Below are positions 29,324 to 38,078 of a stretch of DNA of 64,000 nucleotides, piece by piece. The translations under genes and the position numbers were made by a program. This stretch comes from an uncultured Gammaproteobacteria bacterium. Its GTDB lineage: Bacteria; Pseudomonadota; Gammaproteobacteria; Pseudomonadales; Pseudohongiellaceae. Numbering within the stretch: position 1 is the first letter of the stretch; each line of letters opens with the position of its first letter. Location: NCBI GenBank assembly GCA_913060975.1, contig CAJXVC010000001.1:124001-188000 (forward strand), given 5' to 3'. The notes under the pieces are model-generated. The model ran no database searches, was not told the DNA's origin, and saw only the letters and a list, made by a program, of their open reading frames with translations.

Positions 29324-30673
29324 TTAAAACTGATACCTGAATCCCGCCTGATACTTAAAGCGTGTGTAATCGAACAGGGGAATATTACTGGTGTTGTTGG
29401 TGTAGGCTGTTTCAGCTGTGATCATCAAATTTCTGCGTAGTTGCCAAAACCAGCCTAATGTGACGCTATCAGTATCATCTTGACGAACAGTATTGAAAAA
29501 CACCGGGTGGGTACTGTCATGCTCAACATCCTGTGTTGAGGCACGCAGAAACGGTGTGTTTTGCGCATTGAGTCGGTACAACACGCTGTATGCCAGCCCT
29601 GAGAATTCGCGGCCGTTGTGCGAACCGCCAGTACTGTTTTCCGGACTCTCATCAGCGGTATACAAGTTCAAGGAATGGGTAAACGGGCCAGCGACTTTGG
29701 TCATTCCACCAGTAAACAGCACTTGATCGACATCGCGCAGGGAGTTTCGTGTTGTTGCGGTGTCATCGTAACGAATTTGCGAATAAGCCCCAGACAGGTT
29801 GTGATACCAACCGTTGCCGTAACTGCGTTGCCAGGAAGAATTCAGGGCCACTGAATCCTGAAAGCCAATACCGTCCAATTGCACAGTTGTCAGCGCGGCA
29901 CCATGGCGGAAGCGATTGATGTCGTTGCCCCAGCCATAAGTCAAAGAGCCGCGCAGGTTGTCGATATCGAATTGGTCAGTATCGAAATTATCCAGATGTA
30001 CGAAACTGACGTTTGCGGATAATGACCGGTCGCGAGTGAAAGGATAGACATAGGCCATAGTGAGGGTCGTATTTGAGAAACTGTCCTCAGTTTGCTGACC
30101 GTCGGGATTCAGTTCGATTTGTCCGACTAAAGGCGTGTCGATCAAGCCGTTGCTGGTGGCACTATTGATATTGTCATCGGACCCGAGGACTGAGGCTATA
30201 GTCCAATTGAAAGTAGGTTCCTGCGAATTCTGACGAGTCTCAATGAGCTGCAAGAAAGCTTCAATATTTTGTCGCACATTGGCTGGCGGATTATTCTCCA
30301 ATACAACATTGAACAGATTTTCGGCGGCAGTAAGGTTGTTGGTTACAAAATAGGCGCGTGCGAGTTCAAGTCGGGCGCGTTCGCGTAGTACGCCGTTGCC
30401 AGCGGTTGCCGCGGCTCGCTCAAGGGCGAACACGGCTTCATTGGCGCTGGAGCCACCGACTTCCAGGCTGGCCAATCCGTAATAGAAGTCAAATTGTGTA
30501 TCGCCTTCCCACTCCGCCCGATAGGGAGTTGCTTCAGCTACCGCTTCCTGATATCGCTGCGCATTCACCAGACGCTGAAGCTCAGGGACAGGGGATTCAC
30601 TATCAGCTCCCAGAGCGGCGCCGGCGATTCCCGCGAGCACGGGAGTCAGGACAAGTAGTCGGAGGATATTCAT
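29324..30673 (-). CDS. Slam-like outer-membrane translocon (type XI secretion, DUF560)
   Basis: 449 aa from ATG 30673, which gives a clean signal peptide (1-22, ending ALG); codons further upstream would put about 36 extra residues in front. Residues 30-150 are TPR-like helices (EAVFALERAAA, ARLELARAYF, AAENLF). A motif typical of Slam proteins, NPPANVRQNI, is at 128-137. From about 155 (SVLGSDDNIN) to the end are amphipathic strands of an outer-membrane barrel closing in Phe (GFRYQF). Slam proteins move TbpB-like barrel cargo across the outer membrane. It is the first gene of a two-gene operon with the giant FecR-domain protein, its likely substrate. The ribosome site is weak. Confidence 0.8.
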   Translation of the reverse strand: MNILRLLVLTPVLAGIAGAALGADSESPVPELQRLVNAQRYQEAVAEATPYRAEWEGDTQFDFYYGLASLEVGGSSANEAVFALERAAATAGNGVLRERARLELARAYFVTNNLTAAENLFNVVLENNPPANVRQNIEAFLQLIETRQNSQEPTFNWTIASVLGSDDNINSATSNGLIDTPLVGQIELNPDGQQTEDSFSNTTLTMAYVYPFTRDRSLSANVSFVHLDNFDTDQFDIDNLRGSLTYGWGNDINRFRHGAALTTVQLDGIGFQDSVALNSSWQRSYGNGWYHNLSGAYSQIRYDDTATTRNSLRDVDQVLFTGGMTKVAGPFTHSLNLYTADESPENSTGGSHNGREFSGLAYSVLYRLNAQNTPFLRASTQDVEHDSTHPVFFNTVRQDDTDSVTLGWFWQLRRNLMITAETAYTNNTSNIPLFDYTRFKYQAGFRYQF

Positions 30674-31078
30674 GATGCAGCCCGTTGTAATTTTTCTGAT
30701 TATGGTCTTGTCTCCACCACGACTCGTATACAGTGCGACAGGGACGCGTGACAGTATTGTCAAACTCATCGATTGTACCAAAATGCTCCCGTCTTTCTCA
30801 CTTTACGCGCAGTATTTTCCTGATCAAGCGTGATAGATTCAGGCAATGACGGAATTGTGACCTGGGTCCAATTTCGGCGCAATTTTGTCAGAATCGTCCG
30901 CATCTTTACGGCATCACGGGTAGTTTCGATAAGATTATTTTGCGGTGGATTCAGGTAGCATTTAGTGACAGGTGCTGCAAACTAGCGCACAGCACAGCCT
31001 GAAACGCGGAAAATCAGCCAATATGACGAATGATTTGGCAAGCGACACGAGCTAAAAAGTAAATAGTTAACGTCAAAA
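30674..31078. promoter_or_regulatory. Divergent control region between the Slam-like gene and an outer-membrane barrel gene
   Basis: 405 nt without a credible gene. It must hold the promoters of both divergent units. On the minus strand a TTGACA occurs near 30765, but no good -10 lies at normal distance. I see no convincing palindrome or riboswitch here. Confidence 0.4.
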
Positions 31079-31981
31079 GTGAAAAGGAAAAAGAAAGGAG
31101 ACAGCGGCATCAAGACGGTCCTCAAAGCAGCCGGACAGAACGGCCAGGGTAGCAGCCTGACAAGAGTTTCAAAAACAGTTTTGGCCCCATCATTGGCGCT
31201 AACTTTAAGACAAATGGCGCTGACAGCGTTGCTGTTTGGCATTTCCACTCATTTCGCTGTGGCGCAACAAGCTGGCATTGAGCAGGCGCTGAGCATCGGC
31301 GGCTATTTCGCCCGTGGTGATTATGGCGAGGCAGTGGATACGGAAATCAAGTATGTGCCCGTGACTTATGAATGGAATGCTGGCGAGTGGGGTTTGCAAT
31401 TCACGGCACCTTATCTGCAAGTGACCGGATTGGGTAATGTGCTGGTCAATGTCGGCGGTGTTACTCAGGCCGTGGCGGGTGCGGAAGTGACGACCTCGAG
31501 TGGTCCAGGAGATGCCATCGCTTCACTTATCTACCGGGTGCCGCCCTGGGCGGAGAGTGTGCCATTCGTAGATCTGCGTCTCGATGTGAAATTGCCTACC
31601 GCGGATGAAACCAAGGGCATGGGAACGGGAGAGGTTGATGCCAGCGTGCAGATCGACCTGAGCCAGGACTTTTCCGGAATCGTTGGTTTTGCCACGCTGG
31701 GCTACACCTGGCGCGGGGAAACAACCCTGTTTCCCGGCTTGGCAGACGCCGCTTTTGCGCAGGTCGGCCTGGCGCTCCCCATCAACAACCGCGTTAATAT
31801 TGGCGCCTATTACGACTATCGGGAAGCTGCCAGCGAATTCAGTGCCGAGTCACACGAATTGTTGCCCTATGTGAACTGGCAGCTCAGTGAGCAATGGTCA
31901 GTCACAGGCTTGTTATCAACCGGATTTACCCAGGCAAGTGCGGATTTTGGGGCACTGGCCCAACTGCGTTACAGCTGGTAG
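31079..31981 (+). CDS. Outer-membrane beta-barrel protein, MetA-pathway phenol degradation type
   Basis: About 300 aa with an export signal (ALTALLFGISTHFAVAQ) and a beta-strand-rich body ending in Trp (LRYSW), as in outer-membrane barrels. The SSGPGDAIASLIYRV, LDVKLPTADETKGMGTGEVDASV and GYTWRG segments match the PF13557-type family, annotated as transporter or phenol meta-pathway protein. The start is unclear. GTG 31079 gives an odd 45-residue Lys-rich preface before the hydrophobic core, while ATG 31214 leaves no basic n-region; a TTG in between is possible. It is divergent from the Slam-like gene and may supply small-molecule passage or be unrelated. Confidence 0.7.
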   Translation: MKRKKKGDSGIKTVLKAAGQNGQGSSLTRVSKTVLAPSLALTLRQMALTALLFGISTHFAVAQQAGIEQALSIGGYFARGDYGEAVDTEIKYVPVTYEWNAGEWGLQFTAPYLQVTGLGNVLVNVGGVTQAVAGAEVTTSSGPGDAIASLIYRVPPWAESVPFVDLRLDVKLPTADETKGMGTGEVDASVQIDLSQDFSGIVGFATLGYTWRGETTLFPGLADAAFAQVGLALPINNRVNIGAYYDYREAASEFSAESHELLPYVNWQLSEQWSVTGLLSTGFTQASADFGALAQLRYSW

Positions 31982-32075
31982 CCCATGCACAAGCCAATCT
32001 ATCTGTATTGCGGATTCTCTGGAAGGCAGGACTTTGCCCGTGCCTGAATGGCCAAGCGAGATTTTTATCAGTTGC

Positions 32076-32984
32076 CTAGAGCTGCAGCGGTTTCACCCGC
32101 GGTGGCAAGATAGCCGCGCGCTGGATCGGACGAACACGCTGAACCGGCGGTAGCTCGGGGCGCTGCAGCCGGTCAGGGCGAGCATTTCGGGAATCGGCAG
32201 TGGGGTCGCTAGCGTCTTGGTTGGTCTGGCTTGTCGATACTATCTGCGTGTCTACATGCGTGGCCAAATAATCGGCGACACGGTTCCAGGTCACTTGTTG
32301 AGTCGATTGCTCAGTATTGGCTTGGTTGTCGCTGGCGTGTGAGGCCACAGTAGCTGACGTATCCTCGGTCAAGGAGGCAAGCTCATTGCCAGGCGCTGCT
32401 TCTGCTGATGGCGCAGCAGCTTGTGTCGCCGGTGGAATCGGGGCGCTGCTGGCGATGTCACTCGAACCCTCTGATGCGCCGCCCTTCATGTGTTTATGCA
32501 GCTGCTCGAAATAGAGAGAATTAACCTCTATATCTCTTTGAATTTTTTCACTTATATCAATTTCTGAGCGATTGCTGCTTGGGGCCGGATTAAAGGCGAC
32601 ATCCACCAGGGCCGGACGCGCCGGGCGCGCTACACGCTGTTCGGGTTCAGGCATAGGGCCAAGTGCCGCAGTAACGGGTGGCAGTTCGGCGCTAAACTCT
32701 GTGTCAGTATTTGCCGATGGTGATGCGAAAACCTCGCCCTGTATCTGCAATTGCGCGTCGCTGTTTAAGCCAAGATAGGGTTTGAATCCTGTGCCGCCCA
32801 GACCGCTTTCGCCTCTGGGTACGGCCATGCGTCCGGTACCGCCAATCCCGCTGCCTTCGTCATCGCCGCCGCGGGTGCGCCCGGCACTGGTAAAACTCAG
32901 GCTCAATGCGAGCACCAGCAACAAGGCCAATACCGCCAGATTGAAGCGGTTGGAAGAGGGCAAGCTGTTGACTAAAGTTCGCAT
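32076..32984 (-). CDS. Membrane-anchored or exported protein with GGTG motifs and Pro-rich tail
   Basis: 302 aa. A hydrophobic segment (about 14-34) serves as a signal or anchor. Just after it come GSGIGGTGR and GLGGTGF, a motif I associate with DUF5666-type exported proteins, but no DUF5666 domain is visible. The rest is low-complexity: Ala/Ser/Thr-rich, with Pro- and Arg-rich blocks at the C-terminus. A short helical part (EKIQRDIEVNSLYFEQL) is the only folded-looking section. It follows the DUF6502 gene by 19 nt in the same direction, so the two probably form an operon. Function unknown. Confidence 0.65.
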   Translation of the reverse strand: MRTLVNSLPSSNRFNLAVLALLLVLALSLSFTSAGRTRGGDDEGSGIGGTGRMAVPRGESGLGGTGFKPYLGLNSDAQLQIQGEVFASPSANTDTEFSAELPPVTAALGPMPEPEQRVARPARPALVDVAFNPAPSSNRSEIDISEKIQRDIEVNSLYFEQLHKHMKGGASEGSSDIASSAPIPPATQAAAPSAEAAPGNELASLTEDTSATVASHASDNQANTEQSTQQVTWNRVADYLATHVDTQIVSTSQTNQDASDPTADSRNARPDRLQRPELPPVQRVRPIQRAAILPPRVKPLQL

Positions 32985-33003
32985 GGTCAGGCTATTGGCT
33001 CAT

Positions 33004-33864
33004 TCAGCTCTCTGGCTGGTCATCATTGTCGCCGGCTAATTCGGCATTGTAATTGAAAATTCCGAAATTGATGCGGTAATTCGCATCCGGCTTACTGCGA
33101 TCTGCTGCCTGGTGTGCCAGAGCAGCTTTGTTCATGTCGGTAAGTGCCTTCATACCCAGTTCATCGGCAAGTGCGGCCAGTTGCGTCAATGAATCCGCAC
33201 TCAGGCCATCATAATACACACTCCGATCAAAAAACGCTGGTTTGTTGCCCAGCAAGTTGTGCTCGCCGGCAGCAATGTGGTCTTGCAAGTTCTTGCCGAA
33301 AAAGAACGCCTTTTCTTCAAAGCCTTTGTCGGGCGTAAATGCCCCGGTATGCAGGCTAATACGGTTGTCGGCGATGCTGGCGACGCCCAGCCGTAGCCAT
33401 TCATCAATAATGACACGCGGTCGAATATCACCCTTGCAGACTGATTCGACTAGTTGGTCAAACTCAGACAATGCGGTGGATTCGGGCTTGATGGAGAGGG
33501 CGCGTGGCTCGCCATTGGCGTCAAGGTAGTCCGGGTTGCCGAGCCAATGGCCGATAATCTGCGCACCAATAGAGGCTGACTGCGGTGAATTAGGGGATTG
33601 CTGTTCTTCAGAGCGCAGGCGTTTAACGTCCTTGCGATGGACGCCGGTTAGCAGATTGATGCGGCTGTCTGACTGGCGTTTGTTTCCTGCTTTGAAATCC
33701 TTCTCGGCCACATCGACATAGATCGATTTGAGCATCACGATCAGCTGTGGGTAGGTAATCTGATAGGCGAGCATAAGCCTGATCAGTGGCCGCAACAATT
33801 TCTCTATGGCGGCAACTAATCCGGGCGGCGGTGCACCGGGAGGGCTGTTGGATGGTGCGCTCAT
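33004..33864 (-). CDS. DUF6502-family protein, possible DNA-binding regulator
   Basis: 286 aa from ATG 33864; upstream in-frame codons to 33951 run into the promoter palindrome and lack family-like sequence. It matches the DUF6502 pattern: AIEKLLRPLIRLMLAYQITYPQL then SRINLLTGVHRKDVKRLR. The latter looks like the recognition end of a winged-helix domain. The remainder (GNPDYLDANGEPRAL, VYYDGL) is typical of the family but has no known role. I infer a transcriptional regulator, possibly of the downstream GGTG gene and of the divergent hydrolase, because two palindromes lie in the shared upstream region. Confidence 0.75.
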   Translation of the reverse strand: MSAPSNSPPGAPPPGLVAAIEKLLRPLIRLMLAYQITYPQLIVMLKSIYVDVAEKDFKAGNKRQSDSRINLLTGVHRKDVKRLRSEEQQSPNSPQSASIGAQIIGHWLGNPDYLDANGEPRALSIKPESTALSEFDQLVESVCKGDIRPRVIIDEWLRLGVASIADNRISLHTGAFTPDKGFEEKAFFFGKNLQDHIAAGEHNLLGNKPAFFDRSVYYDGLSADSLTQLAALADELGMKALTDMNKAALAHQAADRSKPDANYRINFGIFNYNAELAGDNDDQPES

Positions 33865-33929
33865 GATGCTGAGTATACTCGACCCGTTATAAAAGTTTCG
33901 GAATTTGACACTATAGTAGCAGGGATTGA

Positions 33930-33988
33930 TTGACGTGGGAATATTTCCCACGTACTATCTTTGTCAATCACTATTCAGGCCTGAATAG
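33930..33988 (+). promoter_or_regulatory. Promoter of the hydrolase gene with two operator-like palindromes
   Basis: -35 TTGACG (33930-33935), 17-nt spacer, -10 TACTAT (33953-33958). The spacer is nearly filled by a perfect inverted repeat: ACGTGGGAA (33933-33941), TAT, TTCCCACGT (33945-33953). Just past the expected start of transcription lies an 18-bp perfect palindrome CTATTCAGGCCTGAATAG (33971-33988). On the opposite strand TTGACA (33962-33967) could be a -35 for the DUF6502 gene. The arrangement looks like repressor control of one or both divergent genes. Confidence 0.7.
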
Positions 33989-34020
33989 CAGTACCCATTT
34001 ACCGGCGGAGGCGGTGTGCA

Positions 34021-35016
34021 ATGACAAGCTTTTCAACTACTTGTCCAGCAACAGCAGCCATAGATGCAGTGGCAGTTGCCGATTCACTTGGCACGCCAGC
34101 TAACCAGCATCCGCGCCCCACAAAACAATCCCGCTCCCGTGCCTGTTCATCGTTTCAGCTAACTGATGAGCGGCAACTGGCATATCAGGAATATGGCTTG
34201 GCCAATGGCCGAGCAGTGCTTTACTTTCATGATATCGGCAGTTCACGACTCGAAGGCAGTCTGTTTGATGAAGCTGCCCAAAGCGCAGGGCTACGACTGA
34301 TTGCCATCGACCGGCCTGGCATAGGCGGCTCCAGTTTCTTCAGCACTTCGCCGCGACAATTCGCCGAGCATGCTGTCGCTCTGGCGGCGTCTTTGGGTAT
34401 CGAGCGATTTGCTCTGCTGTCGTTAGGCGGCGGAGGCATTTATGCGCTTACCCTGTCGCGTTACTTTCCACAGCACGTGCAAAAGCATGTCAGTCTTGGC
34501 GGTGTGCCAGGCAGTGCGTTTAATGAAACACCGGCGAGTGGTTATCTTGCCAATTGCTGGAATGAGTTGACCCCGGTGCTGTTCAAGATGGTGGTGCACG
34601 TCAAGCATCAGTTTTTTCCCGATGCTGGTCCACAGGATTCACTCAGTCGGTTGGAAGCGCATCTTTGCTGGCAGGACCGCAAGGTGTTGCAAAAACCAGC
34701 TATCAGACGATTGTTGAAACGTGATCAGTTAGAAGCGCTAAGACGTGGTTGTCACGGTGTCGCTCAGGAAGTGTCGGTGTGCTATCGCAAGTTTGATTTC
34801 AAGTTGCACGATGTATCGGTACCGACTGTAGTCTGGCAAGGCGAGGCAGATCAGCTGTCGCGCCGCTCTGACTGTGAATATTTGGCGGCCCGCATGCCCG
34901 ATGCACGCTTGAATCTGGTCTCAGGTGCCGGGCACTTTTTCTTTCTGGAAAAGCTTGGTCAGGTCATGAACAGTTTCGCTGTCGAGGATGCCAGGGTCGC
35001 GCGGCTAGCCGCCTGA
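34021..35016 (+). CDS. Alpha/beta hydrolase with atypical nucleophile elbow
   Basis: 331 aa. After about 45 low-complexity residues comes an alpha/beta-hydrolase core: FHDIGSSRLEG (oxyanion region), AIDRPGIGGS, and a C-terminal acid/base pair in WQGEADQL (Asp) and SGAGHFF (His). The elbow reads LLSLGGGGIYAL. Aligned on the GGG-x-YA part that follows the nucleophile in related proteins, the Ser position is Gly; the only nearby Ser is two residues earlier. The enzyme may be inactive or use a shifted Ser. GGAGG about 10 nt before ATG 34021. No signal peptide, so cytoplasmic. Substrate unknown. Confidence 0.8.
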   Translation: MTSFSTTCPATAAIDAVAVADSLGTPANQHPRPTKQSRSRACSSFQLTDERQLAYQEYGLANGRAVLYFHDIGSSRLEGSLFDEAAQSAGLRLIAIDRPGIGGSSFFSTSPRQFAEHAVALAASLGIERFALLSLGGGGIYALTLSRYFPQHVQKHVSLGGVPGSAFNETPASGYLANCWNELTPVLFKMVVHVKHQFFPDAGPQDSLSRLEAHLCWQDRKVLQKPAIRRLLKRDQLEALRRGCHGVAQEVSVCYRKFDFKLHDVSVPTVVWQGEADQLSRRSDCEYLAARMPDARLNLVSGAGHFFFLEKLGQVMNSFAVEDARVARLAA

Positions 35017-35030
35017 GTCTACGCTGCCAT

Positions 35031-37052
35031 TCAGTCCGCTTTGTGACTGTGGTCGTGATGATGATCCTGCAAGTCATAGTCGCAAGGATGATGACTGAAT
35101 GCCTGAAAATCACTGCTCGTAGAATATTCCTTGCCATCAATTACCTTGTAAACCTTGGCGTCGATGAAGACATCGACCAAATCTTCTTCCAATAGACCCT
35201 GCTTGGCTTCTTGTACAAGAATATCGATTGCCTGTTCATAGTTCATGGCCGGTTTATACGGGCGGTCAGATGCTGTCAGCGCATCATAAATATCACAGAT
35301 GGTCATGATCTTGGAGGGCATGGGTATCGCCGCGTCTTCCATGCCGTTAGGGTAGCCAGAGCCGTCCAGTTTTTCGTGATGGGCGCCGGCAATAGTTGGA
35401 ATATTACGCAGTTCCTTGGTCCAGGGAATATGGTTAAGAAAGTTTTGCGTATGCACGACGTGAGATTCGATTTCTTTGCGCTCGGCGGGAGATAAACTGC
35501 CTTTGCTTATTGTCAGTAACTCCATTTCATCGGCATGAAGAATTTCCAGTTCTTCTCCCAGTGCATCCTGGCCTGCGAAGCGGTATTCGTAGATGCGATC
35601 GAGGATAATGCGGTTGTCTTCATTGAGCATGGTCGGCTCATTGGCTGTTACGATTGCTGAAAAGAATTCGTTCAGCCGTTCAATGTCCTGCGCCAAAGCG
35701 GTATCAATCTGTTTGACTAGTTGTTCATCAACCGCGCCGTTTTGATACATGCCAAGCTGCCTGCGTAAGGCTTGGGTACGCAACCGTTCTTGCGCTAACA
35801 GAATGCGGTATTGAATATTCTGCAGGCTGCCGTCGCGTAATTTTTTCTCTTTAACGAGCACTGACTCGCGCACCCCTACTTTGCCAAAATCGTGGAGCAG
35901 GGCGGCGTAGCGTAATTCCCGTACTTCGGTTGCGCTAAAACGAGTGTTGCGCAGGCGGCTGACGCTGGATGACGATACTGATTCGGCCAATTCGACACAC
36001 AAATCGGCTACTCGGAATGAATGGCCGCTAGTTGTTGGGTCGCGTTGTTCGATCGCGGCTACAGAAGCATTCACAAAACCTTCGAACAATGCCTTGATAT
36101 CGTTTTGTAAAATTGTATTTTCAATGGCAATACCGGCCTGGCTGGCCATGGCCTGCAAAAGAATGTTGATATCGCTATCAAAAGGTAGTGTGTACGCCGA
36201 CGCTGATTTTTCATCAGTTATTTTCAGAGCCCGGGCTTTTTTGCGATTAATGAACTCGAGCACACCGATGACTGATTTCTGTTTGTTGGTGAGGGGAATG
36301 GCAAGAATCGTTTTTGTACGGTACCCGGAGTGCTGATCAAACGATTGATTAAATTGGTAAGGAGCATTTTTCGACAGCTGATAAGTGTCAGGTATATTTA
36401 ATTCTGAATTAGTGCAGGCGACATAGCCGGCAATTGACGTATTGTCTAGTGGAAAACGGGACTCTTCAAAAGCAAAGTCCATCGAATCGTTCTGTGTCAG
36501 TTTAAATACCAACTCTTGTTCTTTGGCTTCGTTTTCGCGAATAAGGAACAGTGACGCGGCATCGCAGCAGGCAATGTTTTGACCTTCAGTCAAAATCTTG
36601 CGCAGCAACGTCATCAAGTCGTCCTCTGCAGATAGTGAAATGCTGATGTCTGCGAGTTTATTGAGATAACGTATGCTTGTGTCCTGCATCTTGGCCCGAT
36701 CATTCTTTTCGGTTTTTACGAGCCATTGATAGCAGGCCATCTCCAACATTTTGCAAGTGGGGCTGTAAGAAAGGCTGTTGGACAGAATCAAATCTGAATC
36801 ACAATTCATAGACTCGATACTGAGCAAGATCGCGTCGGGAAATTCCTCACGCCATTTATCCAGCGGCATTTCATGCAGCAGATGATTGTCGAGGATGATG
36901 AGGGCAGGGTTGTAGCGTTTCGCGGTAGCGTAGGAAACCAACTCGGTCGGAATAAGCAGTTTGGATTTGAGATCTGGCCAGATCTTACTGCTGGCATAGG
37001 CAGGTCCATAACCGATGGTAATGGTGCGCTGTGTGTTGGCGATAGAATTCAT
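35031..37052 (-). CDS. GAF / HD-GYP cyclic-di-GMP phosphodiesterase
   Basis: 673 aa, cytoplasmic. Residues 1-125 form an N-terminal domain with receiver-like hydrophobic strands (ALIILDN, AILLSIES) but no clear phosphorylation site. A GAF domain spans about 130-305 (CDAASLFLI, IAIPLTNKQKSVIGVLEFINRKK). The HD-GYP domain follows: HSFRVADLC, LLHDFGKVGV with the metal HD pair, then HHEKLDGSGYP and the DIYDALTASDRPYKPAM segment. Between HDFGKVG and HHEKLDGSGYP there are about 175 residues rather than about 60, with a Gln/Arg/Leu-rich probable coiled coil. Family role: hydrolysis of c-di-GMP to lower biofilm and adhesion signals. The C-terminus is His/Asp-rich. Confidence 0.92.
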   Translation of the reverse strand: MNSIANTQRTITIGYGPAYASSKIWPDLKSKLLIPTELVSYATAKRYNPALIILDNHLLHEMPLDKWREEFPDAILLSIESMNCDSDLILSNSLSYSPTCKMLEMACYQWLVKTEKNDRAKMQDTSIRYLNKLADISISLSAEDDLMTLLRKILTEGQNIACCDAASLFLIRENEAKEQELVFKLTQNDSMDFAFEESRFPLDNTSIAGYVACTNSELNIPDTYQLSKNAPYQFNQSFDQHSGYRTKTILAIPLTNKQKSVIGVLEFINRKKARALKITDEKSASAYTLPFDSDINILLQAMASQAGIAIENTILQNDIKALFEGFVNASVAAIEQRDPTTSGHSFRVADLCVELAESVSSSSVSRLRNTRFSATEVRELRYAALLHDFGKVGVRESVLVKEKKLRDGSLQNIQYRILLAQERLRTQALRRQLGMYQNGAVDEQLVKQIDTALAQDIERLNEFFSAIVTANEPTMLNEDNRIILDRIYEYRFAGQDALGEELEILHADEMELLTISKGSLSPAERKEIESHVVHTQNFLNHIPWTKELRNIPTIAGAHHEKLDGSGYPNGMEDAAIPMPSKIMTICDIYDALTASDRPYKPAMNYEQAIDILVQEAKQGLLEEDLVDVFIDAKVYKVIDGKEYSTSSDFQAFSHHPCDYDLQDHHHDHSHKAD

Positions 37053-37184
37053 GCTGCAACTGGTTTGGAAGCCTGTTCCGCCAGTTTAACCCAGCCAAGG
37101 AGACGAGTGATAGTTTTCCGGCTGTGAAGGGGGAACCACGCTGCCTGTAGATGTAACCCGGGCAGCGCGGTTGGATCTGAAGCG

Positions 37185-37373
37185 TTAGCTGTCCTGACCT
37201 TGTTGGGAGAGAAAACGTCCCAGGCCAGTTTCCGCTTCCGAACGATATCGGAAAGGGCCGATTTCATCGCCATCGAATGTCTTGAAATACCAAAGGTCGC
37301 GATGACTGAAGATCAGGCTATCGGTTTCAGACGTAGAGCGTGAGCGATCGGAATTAAGAAAGTCTTGTTGCAT
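37185..37373 (-). CDS. DUF6316-like small protein
   Basis: 62 aa from ATG 37373, preceded by GAGA about 9 nt upstream; a TTG two codons earlier is also in frame. The pattern LWYFKTFDGDEIGPFRYRSEAETGLGRFL (shown here only as landmarks WYF, GPF and EAE) resembles DUF6316, small gammaproteobacterial proteins of unknown function. Located upstream of the HD-GYP gene in the same direction, with a 132-nt gap. Confidence 0.7.
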   Translation of the reverse strand: MQQDFLNSDRSRSTSETDSLIFSHRDLWYFKTFDGDEIGPFRYRSEAETGLGRFLSQQGQDS

Positions 37374-38078
37374 AGACAAAGTCTCATTTCAGGGGGCCAG
37401 CGTGCGGCCGATTTATTGTGACTATTGTTACCACTAAATGATTTTGCCAAACCGCCACCGCTGCAAATGCAGCCAGTGTTGGTCTCCGCCAGCCCCCCGC
37501 TGCAGCCGATAGCTCGGTCTGAATTGGCAGCGGGAGACTGACGAGTTCGGTAAGTTAACTCCGGTTTTTGCTGCTGGAAAAGGGCGCAATTACTGTGCCA
37601 TTTAAGTGTTCAGAATTTGAGCACAATGCCGTCACTATCGAGTTAATTCTATATAAATCAATGTGCTGCGATAACTAGTTGAGAGTGAACTATTTTGCTT
37701 TTACTTGTCCTGGCAATGACTTAGCGGGCAATGCTGAGAGTTTGATTATGACAAATAACACCCGTAACTGACGGCAGGGAGCAATGCTTATGGGGGCTGG
37801 TCAGCAGCAAGTATGAGCGTATCGTGTGATGCGAGATAAACTGCGGGCTAGGAACTGATTGCAGTTAAAAAATCGATATGGGAAAATCGCGCTCCTTGCG
37901 AATTCGGCTGTGTAGTTAACTTATTGAATTTGCTACCTATCAGTCTGTACCTAACGTACCCAATCAGTCAGTACCCAGTTCCGGGCTTCTGCCCGTCGGT
38001 CAGGACGTACAGCCCTGAGTACACAGGATTTTATAAGAGAGCCATTTGTGGCTCTGTCAGGTTAAAAGAGGTTTGACC
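37374..38078. other. 705-nt intergenic region before tig, no gene seen
   Basis: No frame here has both a ribosome site and protein-like composition. I looked for a tRNA, as found next to tig in some relatives, and saw no T-loop or acceptor stem. From 37940 to 38020 there are scattered near-repeats around CAGTCTGTACC, CAGTCAGTACCC and GGTCAGGACGTAC. The tig promoter must lie here, but I could not fix it. Confidence 0.5.

Noticed and set aside
37374..38078. tRNA gene next to tig
   Set aside because: No T-loop consensus or pairing acceptor stem found by eye.
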